Below are positions 1 through 5,753 of a stretch of 5,753 nucleotides of DNA, in pieces. Each line of letters opens with the position of its first letter. Positions within the stretch are counted from its first letter, which is position 1. A model generated the notes under the pieces. The model did no database searches, was not told where the DNA came from, and saw only the letters and a program-made list of their open reading frames with translations. Position numbers and translations under genes: made by a program. This DNA comes from Paenibacillaceae bacterium UBA6304 (GTDB taxonomy: Bacteria > Bacillota > Bacilli > Paenibacillales > Paenibacillaceae). The stretch covers positions 1 through 5,753 of the forward strand of contig DJTQ01000285.1 of assembly GCA_002439285.1 (NCBI GenBank), read 5' to 3'.

Positions 1-278
1 ATATATTTATGTACCTGATCGGTAAGATCGGCGGAATTATCGAGGTGTTAGAACAGCTCGCCGAGTCTTCGGGTGTACAGATGATTTACTTGAAGACGAT
101 CTTGAAGATTATCGGCATCGCCTATATCGCCGAATTCGGAGCGCAAATTGTGAGGGACGCAGGTCAGGAAAGCATCGCCTCCAAAATCGAATTGGCAGGC
201 AAAGTGCTGATTATGGTTTTGGCCATTCCCATTATCAGCATCATTATCGAGACAGTCATCAAACTGCTGCCGGCTTAA
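1..278 (+). CDS. spoIIIAD: Stage III sporulation protein AD (3' part, N-terminus outside window)
   Basis: Small integral membrane protein of the SpoIIIA-SpoIIQ channel, made in the mother cell and acting in the outer forespore membrane. The reading frame is open from position 3 to the TAA at 276-278 and gives 91 residues. The family is about 130 residues, so roughly 40 N-terminal residues lie off the left edge. The ATG at 9 is probably internal, because the frame is open upstream of it. The segment with YLKTILKIIGIAYIAEFGAQ, then a DAGQ...IASKIELAGK loop and a hydrophobic C-terminal helix ending in LLPA, closely matches the well-conserved C-terminal half of SpoIIIAD. spoIIIAE follows after 16 bases, as expected in this operon. 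The product is visible as a fragment only because of the window boundary; there is no sign of a pseudogene. Confidence 0.95.
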   Translation, partial: IFMYLIGKIGGIIEVLEQLAESSGVQMIYLKTILKIIGIAYIAEFGAQIVRDAGQESIASKIELAGKVLIMVLAIPIISIIIETVIKLLPA

Positions 279-280
279 CG

Positions 281-288
281 AAGGTGGG
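281..288 (+). promoter_or_regulatory. Ribosome binding site of spoIIIAE
   Basis: AAGGTGGG sits 6 bases before the ATG at 295 and is a good Shine-Dalgarno match. It lies in the 16-base gap after the spoIIIAD stop, which supports ATG 295 as the start. Confidence 0.75.
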
Positions 289-294
289 ACAAGA

Positions 295-1488
295 ATGAAA
301 ATAAAGGATTCCGAATGGCGGATGAGAACCGTATTCTTGATCATCTTTGGCTTCATGCTTCTATGGACGCCGGTTCGGGCGATGGCCGAAGACCCGGCTG
401 GGGATTGGATGCAGCGCCAGGCGGAGGAACTTCCTACCGATCAGGTGGAATCGTACTGGCAAAGTTTGATGAAAGATTACGGTGGTTTTTTCCCGGACGG
501 GTCGATGCCCTCCTTTATGGATATGCTTTTTTCCAAGGATCAGGGGTTTTCGTTGCAATCGGGATTGGCGGGCTTAATGCGCTATATGTGGCAAGAGGTG
601 CTGTACAACGGACATATTCTTGTGACGATCGTCCTTCTCTCCGTATTCAGTATGATTCTAGAGACGCTGCAATCTGCATTTGAGCGCAATCAGGTCAGCA
701 AGGTAGCCTACTCGATCTGTTATATGGTGATTCTAGTGTTGGCCATAAACAGTTTTCATGTGGCGATTGAGTACGCCACCGGGGCAATCTCCGGGATGAT
801 CGACTTTATGATGGCGATGGTGCCGCTTCTGTTCACGCTGCTGGCCTCCATGGGAAATGTGGTAACCGTGTCGGTGACGCATCCGCTTGTCGTCTTCATG
901 GTCCATACGGTCGGAACGATCGTTCACACCGTCGTGTTCCCTCTGTTGTTCTTCTCCGCTGTTCTGCACATTGTCAGTTCTTTGTCCGACAAGTATAAGC
1001 TGACCCAGTTGGCCAACATGCTCCGAACGATCGGGATGGCTTTGCTCGGCATACTGCTGACTGTTTTTCTGGGAGTGATCTCGGTCAAGGGGATAACCGG
1101 TTCCGTGGCCGACGGAGTCACGCTGAGGACAGCCAAGTACCTTACCGGTAATTTCGTTCCGGTCGTTGGCAAGGTGTTTGCGGATGCAACGGACACCGTG
1201 ATTTCGGCTTCCCTTCTCGTCAAGAACTCCATCGGGCTGGTCGGAGTAATTATTTTACTTTTCCTCTGCGCCTTCCCGGCTATCAAAATCCTGACGCTGG
1301 CCTTGATATTTAATTTATCGGCTGCCGTTATGCAGCCGCTTGGGGGATCTCCGATCGCGACTTGCCTGGAGACGATAGGAAAAAGCATGCTTTACGTGTT
1401 TGCGGCGCTGGCGGCGGTGGGGATGATGTTTTTTCTGGCGATTACGATTATGCTTACGGCCGGCAATGTCACGGTGATGATGAGATGA
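295..1488 (+). CDS. spoIIIAE: Stage III sporulation protein AE, polytopic membrane protein
   Basis: Large membrane component of the SpoIIIA-SpoIIQ channel between mother cell and forespore; it may form part of the membrane pore, but its exact role is not settled. The 397-residue product is essentially the family length (about 400). It starts with a signal-peptide-like segment: basic residues up to R11, a hydrophobic core at about 13-25, and an Ala-x-Ala type end near residue 31 (RAMA then EDP). A hydrophilic extracytoplasmic region (about 32-100) is rich in Trp, Met and Asp. Repeated hydrophobic helices follow at about 106-124, 138-156, 168-187, 195-227, 247-265, 310-338 and 362-388. The PLGGSPIATCLETIGKS stretch (about 348-363) is characteristic of this family. 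The start is ATG with a good ribosome binding site. The neighbours are spoIIIAD upstream and spoIIIAF downstream after 34 bases. Expression is expected from the mother-cell sigma-E promoter before spoIIIAA, outside the window. Confidence 0.97.
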   Translation: MKIKDSEWRMRTVFLIIFGFMLLWTPVRAMAEDPAGDWMQRQAEELPTDQVESYWQSLMKDYGGFFPDGSMPSFMDMLFSKDQGFSLQSGLAGLMRYMWQEVLYNGHILVTIVLLSVFSMILETLQSAFERNQVSKVAYSICYMVILVLAINSFHVAIEYATGAISGMIDFMMAMVPLLFTLLASMGNVVTVSVTHPLVVFMVHTVGTIVHTVVFPLLFFSAVLHIVSSLSDKYKLTQLANMLRTIGMALLGILLTVFLGVISVKGITGSVADGVTLRTAKYLTGNFVPVVGKVFADATDTVISASLLVKNSIGLVGVIILLFLCAFPAIKILTLALIFNLSAAVMQPLGGSPIATCLETIGKSMLYVFAALAAVGMMFFLAITIMLTAGNVTVMMR

Positions 1489-1522
1489 CCCGGAACAGTT
1501 CGGGCGAGGATGTGAATGTCGA

Positions 1523-2341
1523 GTGGAATTTCTTGGCGAATGGTTGAAGGAAATCATTGTCGTTGTTTTGTTCGCGGTGTTTATCGATTTGCTGTTACCG
1601 AACCGCTCGATGGAACGGTATGTAAAATTCGTGGTCAGTCTGCTGATTTTGTTGACGCTGCTGTCTCCGGTCATGCGTATCTTCTCCTCCGACGCGAAGC
1701 AAAAGATAGAGACAGCATTTGCTGAAAGCTGGAGCAGTCTTGACGGTACGGATACCAAAGAAAGTACTGAGACTATACTTTGGCAGGGAGAGCAGCTTAG
1801 AAAGCAACGTGAAGCGGAGGCTCTTCAGTGGGCGGGTGAGGAGGCGGCGAGGCAGATGAAAGAACAGATAGAGCGGACAACGGGACAGCCGGTGGAACGG
1901 GTCACGGTTATTCTAACCGAAAGGCTGGCTCCTGCAGATGCAGAAGAGGACTCCAAGATGAATACGGAACAGGCAGTGCCTTCTATTAGAAGCGTGGAAG
2001 TGATCATGAAAGTGGATGCAGAAGCACCTGAACTGTCCGATACAAGTAGGAAAATTGAGATACAGCCGGTAGGGAAAATCAAAGTGGAAATTTCCGAAGG
2101 TCAGGGAGAGGCCGTGAAAAAACAAGACAGCGGAAATCCGAATCCCATGACCGGCGTGGACGATATAACGGCAAGCGAAGCCATGGCCGAAGCGGACAGC
2201 AGTGTTTCAAGAAGCAGCAATGCCGATTTAGAGAAGCCGAAAGTCCATGCTCTTCTGGAGGGGGAGATCGAGGAGTTGCTTTATCAAGAATGGGGAATAT
2301 CCCGGGAATCCGTCACTGTAAAGAGCGGGAATCCGGAATAA
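1523..2341 (+). CDS. spoIIIAF: Stage III sporulation protein AF, two-helix membrane anchor plus ring-building-type domain
   Basis: Component of the mother-cell SpoIIIA complex. Two transmembrane helices (about 9-26 and 33-52) flank the family signature DLLLPNRSMERYVKFVVSL. A soluble domain follows, with a helix at about 88-120, a beta strand near 125-133 (VERVTVILTE), another at about 156-165 (SVEVIMKV), and a C-terminal helix-strand unit at about 243-267 (EGEIEELLYQEWGISRESVTV). In B. subtilis this domain has a ring-building-motif fold. The start is GTG at 1523. It is the only ATG, GTG or TTG in this frame between the upstream in-frame stop (1481-1483) and the conserved EFLGEWLKE sequence, although its Shine-Dalgarno spacing is long. 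At 272 residues it is longer than the roughly 206 of B. subtilis. The extra length lies in hydrophilic loops, mainly about 136-155 and 192-240, the latter rich in Ser, Ala, Asp and Glu. The end is TAA at 2339-2341, just before spoIIIAG. Confidence 0.94.
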   Translation: MEFLGEWLKEIIVVVLFAVFIDLLLPNRSMERYVKFVVSLLILLTLLSPVMRIFSSDAKQKIETAFAESWSSLDGTDTKESTETILWQGEQLRKQREAEALQWAGEEAARQMKEQIERTTGQPVERVTVILTERLAPADAEEDSKMNTEQAVPSIRSVEVIMKVDAEAPELSDTSRKIEIQPVGKIKVEISEGQGEAVKKQDSGNPNPMTGVDDITASEAMAEADSSVSRSSNADLEKPKVHALLEGEIEELLYQEWGISRESVTVKSGNPE

Positions 2342-2344
2342 CGT

Positions 2345-2351
2345 GAGGGGG
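2345..2351 (+). promoter_or_regulatory. Ribosome binding site that decides the spoIIIAG start
   Basis: GAGGGGG lies 8 bases before ATG 2360, a normal distance. The in-frame GTG at 2351 would have this site touching or overlapping it, which disfavours that longer start. Confidence 0.65.
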
Positions 2352-2359
2352 TGAGGCTG

Positions 2360-3004
2360 ATGCCGGGATGGCTTAAGAAACTGGAGCAATGGATCGGCAA
2401 AGGCGCTGACGGTAAAAAGCGGAGCCAGACATTTCGGTTGTTGCTGATCGTAGGGTTGGTCGGGCTGGCGATTATGCTGTTCAATTCTTTTGTCAATGTT
2501 AAGCGGGTGGAACCCGGCGGGGAGGGGAGAGAGCCCCCGGTTATGCAGGAAATGACGACATCTACCTATTCAGAGAGTGTCTCGGATGATAGCTCTTTCT
2601 CAAAAATTGAACTTTCTTTGGAGAACAAAACGAAAGACATTTTGGAAAAAATCGTCGGAGTCGGTGCGGTTGATGTTATGGTCACAATCGACTCTACCGA
2701 AGAAGTCATCGTCCAGCGAAATATGAAGGATACCCAGGAAATGACGGAGGAGACCGATGCGGACGGGGGGAAAAGGAATGTCACGCAGTACTCCCGCGAC
2801 GGCCAAATTGTCACCTACGACGCTTCCGGGAATGAACAGCCGATCGTAACCAAGAAAATTAAACCGAAGGTCCGCGGCGTGCTGATTGTTGCCAGGGGAG
2901 CCGAAAACAAGACCGTCAAAGCGTTGATTGTCGATGCCGTCGAGAAAGGATTGAATGTTCCGGCTTATCGGATCTCTGTGGTCCCACGGAAACAATCACA
3001 ATAA
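2360..3004 (+). CDS. spoIIIAG: Stage III sporulation protein AG, ring-forming channel protein
   Basis: Bitopic membrane protein whose B. subtilis homologue forms a large ring in the intermembrane space, part of the feeding tube joining mother cell and forespore. From ATG 2360 the product is 214 residues (B. subtilis about 229). It has a short basic cytoplasmic N-terminus, one transmembrane helix (about 26-44), and a Gly/Glu/Ser-rich linker (about 50-80). A split ring-building motif follows: a first helix-strand half at about 82-110 (KTKDILEKIVGVGAVDVMVTI), an inserted beta-rich region at about 111-170 (with NVTQYSRDGQIVTYD and the conserved PIVTKKIKPKVRGVLIVA), then a second half to about 208 (TVKALIVDAVEKGLNVPAYRISVVP). 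The insert corresponds to the family's beta-triangle. A GTG at 2351 would add three residues, but the ribosome binding site favours 2360. Gaps to spoIIIAF and spoIIIAH are 18 and 31 bases. Confidence 0.95.
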   Translation: MPGWLKKLEQWIGKGADGKKRSQTFRLLLIVGLVGLAIMLFNSFVNVKRVEPGGEGREPPVMQEMTTSTYSESVSDDSSFSKIELSLENKTKDILEKIVGVGAVDVMVTIDSTEEVIVQRNMKDTQEMTEETDADGGKRNVTQYSRDGQIVTYDASGNEQPIVTKKIKPKVRGVLIVARGAENKTVKALIVDAVEKGLNVPAYRISVVPRKQSQ

Positions 3005-3020
3005 TCCCAATCTATCTATT

Positions 3021-3026
3021 AGGAGG
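3021..3026 (+). promoter_or_regulatory. Ribosome binding site of spoIIIAH
   Basis: A perfect AGGAGG lies 9 bases before ATG 3036. The frame is open further upstream into the spoIIIAG coding end (an ATG at 2955), but that region has no comparable site, and the conserved SpoIIIAH N-terminus begins at 3036. This fixes the start. Confidence 0.85.
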
Positions 3027-3035
3027 AATAATTCA

Positions 3036-3851
3036 ATGAGATCGAAAAGACAAACGGTATGGCTGGTATCTATGCTTAGTTTAATGGTCATTTTATCCGC
3101 GTATTACCTCTTCACCGATAGCCCTTCAAAGAACCAGGCAGCCGACGGCCAGCAGGTGTCGACGATGGATCAGGGGAAGACTCAGGAAACAGTGACTGAC
3201 AACGGCTTAAGCCAAGACGATGAAGTGATCTTATCGGAAGTCGTCTCTGAGGGAGAGCAAAACCCGGTCATCACCGACGGTGAGGTCGTCACTGATCCGG
3301 CTGCAAACTCCGGAGCCGCCACGGATACCGAAACTCCTGATAACGCAGTAAGCGATGATGCCGCGAAAGACAGTACTGCTACAGAAAGTGACGGTCAAAA
3401 GGAAGACGCGGCTAAGACCGACACTTCTTCCGCGACCGACAAAACGGGAACGGTTGATGAAGATGTATTGAAACAACTCGAAACGCAAGGGGTGTCAGCA
3501 GCCGATTCTTTGACAGCTTATCAATTCCAGCGTAATGAGGACAATATGAAGAAGCAGGATGAATTGATGCAAGCGATCAATGACGGAAGCAAAACGCTGG
3601 AAGAGTCGGTAATGGCTCAAAAGGAACTAGGCGTTCTACAAGAGAAAGAGGAAAAAATATTCTACATCGAAGAAAAATTGCAACAAAAATACGCGAATGC
3701 TGTCGTCACCGAATCGGATAACAAATATAAAGTGCTTGTCGAAAGCGAGAAACTGGAGGCCAAGGACGCGGTGGGAATTATGGACCTGGTCATCAAGGAA
3801 CTCGGCGTTTCCCAGGATAAAGTCAGTGTTCAATATGTAACCCAATCATAA
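3036..3851 (+). CDS. spoIIIAH: Stage III sporulation protein AH, SpoIIQ-binding channel protein
   Basis: Mother-cell membrane protein whose extracellular domain binds forespore SpoIIQ across the intermembrane space, zippering the two membranes and building the channel. The product has 271 residues. The N-terminus, with KRQTVWLVSMLSLMVILSAYY, has one transmembrane helix (about 8-26) and closely resembles the B. subtilis protein. A long, acidic, low-complexity linker rich in Asp, Ala, Thr, Ser and Glu spans about 27-155. The conserved region starts near residue 158: helices with YQFQRNEDNMKKQDELMQ and an EKEEKIFYIEEKLQQKYANAVV stretch, then a ring-building unit to the end (strand KYKVLVES, helix AKDAVGIMDLVIKELG, strand KVSVQYV). 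It is longer than the roughly 218 residues of B. subtilis, mainly because of the linker. It is the last gene of the operon and is followed by a terminator. Confidence 0.96.
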   Translation: MRSKRQTVWLVSMLSLMVILSAYYLFTDSPSKNQAADGQQVSTMDQGKTQETVTDNGLSQDDEVILSEVVSEGEQNPVITDGEVVTDPAANSGAATDTETPDNAVSDDAAKDSTATESDGQKEDAAKTDTSSATDKTGTVDEDVLKQLETQGVSAADSLTAYQFQRNEDNMKKQDELMQAINDGSKTLEESVMAQKELGVLQEKEEKIFYIEEKLQQKYANAVVTESDNKYKVLVESEKLEAKDAVGIMDLVIKELGVSQDKVSVQYVTQS

Positions 3852-3913
3852 ATTTGAACTGTAAAATCATAAAGATCGAATCTTGACGATAGGCAAATAA
3901 CGTGTCGCAAGGA

Positions 3914-3942
3914 GAAGAGTCCGAGGATATCTTGGGCTCTTT
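3914..3942 (+). terminator. Rho-independent terminator of the spoIIIA operon
   Basis: A near-perfect hairpin: left arm 3914-3925, five-base loop GATAT (3926-3930), right arm 3931-3942. All twelve pairs are Watson-Crick or G-U, with a GAGTCC/GGGCTC core. It is followed by a short U-rich tail (TTTCCATTTTA, ending at 3950) that is interrupted by CCA. It lies 62 bases after the spoIIIAH stop and before the accB promoter, so it fits as the operon end. The imperfect tail suggests that some readthrough into accB is possible. Confidence 0.75.
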
Positions 3943-3967
3943 CCATTTTAATCGATTGTGATATAAT
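3940..3967 (+). promoter_or_regulatory. Predicted sigma-A promoter for accBC
   Basis: The -10 is a perfect TATAAT at 3962-3967, preceded by TGA (3959-3961), which makes an extended -10. A weak -35, TTTCCA at 3940-3945 (4 of 6 matches to TTGACA), sits 16 bases upstream. Transcription would start near 3974, giving a leader of about 79 bases before accB. The -35 overlaps the end of the spoIIIA terminator hairpin and its U tail. The housekeeping form fits a vegetative fatty-acid gene that should not depend on the sporulation promoter. Confidence 0.65.
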
Positions 3968-4037
3968 ACATAAAGTTAAGTGATGGGTTACTTCGAAATG
4001 TTGATTTAGAAGGCCAAGGCTTTGTTTGAAAAAGCTG

Positions 4038-4043
4038 AAGGAG
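4038..4043 (+). promoter_or_regulatory. Ribosome binding site that decides the accB start
   Basis: AAGGAG ends 9 bases before ATG 4053 but only 3 bases before the in-frame ATG at 4047. The spacing favours 4053, which also gives the family-typical N-terminus [11 protein letters not shown]. Confidence 0.7.
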
Positions 4044-4052
4044 TGAATGTAC

Positions 4053-4532
4053 ATGTTTAAATTAAATGAAATCAAAGAATTGATTGAACTGCTGGACAAA
4101 ACATCCGTGCAAGAACTTGAAATTGAAAACGAAGGCGCCCGTTTGTGCATTCGGAAGCCTGGCAAGACTGAAGTTGTACAAGTGCAACCGACGGTTGTTC
4201 AGGCAACTGCTCCAGCGGCGGTACCGGCTGCAGCAGCATTGGTTACGGAGCCTGAAGCTGTCACAAGCCCAGCGGACAAAGCGGCAGCAAACCTACATAC
4301 GATTGTGTCCCCTATGGTAGGCACGTTTTACCGGGCAGCTTCTCCCGATGCGAATAACTTCGTGAACATCGGAGATAAGGTGGGCGAGAAGACAACGGTT
4401 TGTATTATTGAGGCTATGAAGCTGATGAACGAACTGGAAGCTGAAATCAAGGGCGAAATTACCGATATTCTCGTAGAAAACGGACAACTCGTTGAATACG
4501 GACAGCCTCTCTTTCTGGTGAAGCCGGAGTAA
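4053..4532 (+). CDS. accB: Acetyl-CoA carboxylase biotin carboxyl carrier protein (BCCP)
   Basis: Cytosolic carrier subunit of acetyl-CoA carboxylase. Its biotin is carboxylated by AccC and then passes the carboxyl group to acetyl-CoA at the AccA-AccD transferase, making malonyl-CoA for fatty-acid synthesis. From ATG 4053 it has 159 residues, the usual length. An N-terminal helical segment (about 1-30, with [19 protein letters not shown]) leads to a flexible Ala/Pro/Val-rich linker (about 43-83). The biotinyl domain (about 85-159) starts at [19 protein letters not shown], which contains the thumb loop typical of acetyl-CoA carboxylase BCCPs. The biotinylation motif is EAMKLMNE, with the acceptor Lys at residue 123. 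The C-terminus ([13 protein letters not shown]) closes the domain. An ATG two codons upstream (4047) is possible but too close to the ribosome binding site. accC follows after 59 bases, so the two are probably cotranscribed. Confidence 0.97.
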   Translation: MFKLNEIKELIELLDKTSVQELEIENEGARLCIRKPGKTEVVQVQPTVVQATAPAAVPAAAALVTEPEAVTSPADKAAANLHTIVSPMVGTFYRAASPDANNFVNIGDKVGEKTTVCIIEAMKLMNELEAEIKGEITDILVENGQLVEYGQPLFLVKPE

Positions 4533-4574
4533 TATGCGTACCTGCGCCCGTTTTTTGAGGTGCAGTTAGCTTTC

Positions 4575-4581
4575 AAGGAGG
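4575..4581 (+). promoter_or_regulatory. Ribosome binding site of accC
   Basis: AAGGAGG lies 10 bases before the GTG at 4592. The ATG at 4582 directly after it is out of frame with accC and far too close to be used. The site supports the non-ATG start. Confidence 0.75.
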
Positions 4582-4591
4582 ATGGGAACTA

Positions 4592-5753
4592 GTGAAATTT
4601 CATAAAATACTGATTGCGAACCGCGGGGAAATAGCGGTTCGAATTATTCGTGCTTGCCGCGAACTCGGAATTTCGACCGTCGCGGTTTACTCAGAAGCAG
4701 ACAAGGATTCGCTCCATGTCAGAATTGCGGACGAAGCCTATTGCATCGGGCCGACCTTATCGAAAGACAGTTATTTGAACTTTACGAATCTAATGAGCGT
4801 AGCTACGTTGACGGAATGCGATGCGATCCATCCGGGTTACGGCTTCTTGGCTGAAAATGCGGACTTCGCCGAGATTTGTGGTTCTTGCAATATCACCTTT
4901 ATCGGCCCGTCACCGGAAGCAATCACTAAAATGGGTGATAAAGCGGTGGCAAAACAGACGATGAAGGAAGCTAATGTTCCGGTCATTCCGGGTTCGGACG
5001 GATTGGTTGAAGATCTGGATCAAGCGGTAGTCATGGCCCGCGAGATCGGCTACCCGATCATCATCAAAGCTACAGCCGGTGGCGGCGGTAAGGGCATTCG
5101 GATTGCCGAGGATGAAGAATCGCTGGTCAAACAGATTACGACGGCTCAGCAAGAGGCGCAAAAAGCTTTTGGCAATGCCGGAGTTTATTTGGAGAAGTAC
5201 TTGACAGGCATGAAGCATGTCGAAATTCAGATCATTGCCGACAAACACGGTAATGCCGCTTATCTGGGAGAACGGGACTGTTCCGTGCAACGCCGGCGTC
5301 AGAAGCTGGTTGAAGAAGCGCCTTGCCCTGTGCTCTCGCCCGAAAAACGTAAAGAAATGGGAGAAGCTGCTGTGCGTGCGGCACTGGCTGTGAATTATTC
5401 CGGTGCGGGTACGCTTGAATTTCTGCTTGGTCCGGACGGCCAGTTTTATTTCATGGAAATGAATACGCGAATCCAGGTAGAGCATCCCGTTACGGAAATG
5501 GTTACCGGAATTGACCTGATTCAGGAGATGATCTCGGTTGCCGAAGGCAATCCGCTTTCGTTTACACAAGATGAAGTTAAGCTCAATGGATGGGCGATCG
5601 AATGCCGGATTAATGCGGAGGACCCTTTCCGCAACTTCATGCCGTCTCCGGGTAAAATCGGATTTTATCTCGCGCCAGGCGGACCCGGTGTACGCGTTGA
5701 CAGTGCGGCATATCCGGGATATACCATCTCGCCGTATTACGACTCCATGATCG
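4592..5753 (+). CDS. accC: Acetyl-CoA carboxylase biotin carboxylase subunit (3' end outside window)
   Basis: ATP-grasp enzyme that carboxylates the biotin on AccB using ATP and bicarbonate, in the cytosol. The frame opens at GTG 4592 and runs without a stop to the right edge, giving 387 complete codons of an expected 450 or so. The missing part is the C-terminal end of the last domain. The N-terminal domain begins [21 protein letters not shown] and contains [16 protein letters not shown]. The ATP-grasp region has MGDK (Lys117), IIIKA (Lys159) and the glycine-rich loop GGGGKGIR (from Gly163). [14 protein letters not shown] and [18 protein letters not shown] follow, and then the active-site segment [16 protein letters not shown] with Glu289, Asn291 and Arg293. 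ECRINAEDP and the beginning of the C-terminal domain (YYDSMI at the edge) are also present. All expected catalytic motifs are intact. The lack of a carboxyltransferase or carrier fusion, together with adjacent accB, marks it as AccC rather than pyruvate or propionyl-CoA carboxylase. Confidence 0.97.
   Translation, partial: MKFHKILIANRGEIAVRIIRACRELGISTVAVYSEADKDSLHVRIADEAYCIGPTLSKDSYLNFTNLMSVATLTECDAIHPGYGFLAENADFAEICGSCNITFIGPSPEAITKMGDKAVAKQTMKEANVPVIPGSDGLVEDLDQAVVMAREIGYPIIIKATAGGGGKGIRIAEDEESLVKQITTAQQEAQKAFGNAGVYLEKYLTGMKHVEIQIIADKHGNAAYLGERDCSVQRRRQKLVEEAPCPVLSPEKRKEMGEAAVRAALAVNYSGAGTLEFLLGPDGQFYFMEMNTRIQVEHPVTEMVTGIDLIQEMISVAEGNPLSFTQDEVKLNGWAIECRINAEDPFRNFMPSPGKIGFYLAPGGPGVRVDSAAYPGYTISPYYDSMI

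Noticed and set aside
315..683. A 122-residue plus-strand frame overlapping the start of spoIIIAE
   Set aside because: It overlaps the signal peptide and N-terminal domain of SpoIIIAE in another frame. There is no plausible ribosome binding site, and the composition (Gly/Arg/Asp-rich) looks like an out-of-frame translation.
924..1388. A 154-residue minus-strand open frame inside spoIIIAE
   Set aside because: It is antisense to the conserved membrane helices of SpoIIIAE, with no recognisable family and no sign of its own promoter or operon.
2955..3035. An N-terminal extension of spoIIIAH starting at ATG 2955
   Set aside because: It would overlap the 3' end of spoIIIAG and place 27 polar residues before the conserved anchor. 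The perfect AGGAGG at 3021 points to ATG 3036.
4535..4556. A possible attenuator between accB and accC (GCG...CGC followed by six T)
   Set aside because: The stem is only three base pairs next to the T run, and the longer alternative pairings (ACCT/AGGT, CTGC/GCAG) enclose the T run instead of preceding it. It would not be a working terminator.
4910..5569. A 219-residue open frame on the minus strand inside accC
   Set aside because: It lies wholly antisense to a strongly conserved enzyme gene. Its translation is rich in His, Arg, Asn and Phe, typical of a mirror frame, and it shows no recognisable domain or good ribosome binding site.
1..5753. Mobile elements, CRISPR arrays, tRNA or rRNA genes, attachment sites
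   Set aside because: No direct-repeat arrays, transposase motifs, terminal inverted repeats or structured RNA genes were seen. The only gap over 100 bases (3852-4052) is accounted for by the terminator, promoter and leader.

Overview
The window is a collinear, all-forward stretch of chromosome from an endospore-forming member of the Bacillota. It holds the 3' part of the spoIIIA sporulation operon (spoIIIAD, AE, AF, AG, AH) followed by accB and accC, which encode two parts of acetyl-CoA carboxylase. Base composition is near-balanced. Protein details such as the SpoIIIAF N-terminus and the AccB N-terminus beginning [11 protein letters not shown] resemble Paenibacillaceae (Paenibacillus or a relative) more than Bacillus proper. 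That placement is from memory of the families, not from a search.

Layout: positions 1-278 are the end of spoIIIAD, cut by the left edge. spoIIIAE (295-1488), spoIIIAF (1523-2341), spoIIIAG (about 2360-3004) and spoIIIAH (3036-3851) follow with gaps of about 16-34 bases and no terminator or promoter that I can see between them, so they look like one transcript. The operon ends in a strong stem-loop at 3914-3942. A sigma-A-type promoter with an extended -10 (TGATATAAT, 3959-3967) lies immediately downstream and overlaps the terminator tail. It probably drives accB (4053-4532) and accC (4592 to beyond the right edge), which are separated by 59 bases.

Function: the SpoIIIA proteins are made in the mother cell. 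With forespore SpoIIQ they form the channel, or feeding tube, across the double membrane around the engulfed forespore. AE and AD are polytopic or small membrane proteins. AF, AG and AH are membrane-anchored proteins with soluble ring-building-type domains in the intermembrane space. AccB carries biotin and AccC carboxylates it, the first half-reaction of malonyl-CoA synthesis. The order spoIIIAH-accB-accC is the usual one in Bacilli.

This is conserved core-genome sequence and I found no previously undescribed system. The points worth a second look are modest: SpoIIIAF and SpoIIIAH are longer than the Bacillus subtilis proteins because of extra hydrophilic sequence, the spoIIIAF start is unusual (GTG, with an out-of-frame ATG better placed for the ribosome binding site), and the terminator and promoter between the two operons are tightly packed.
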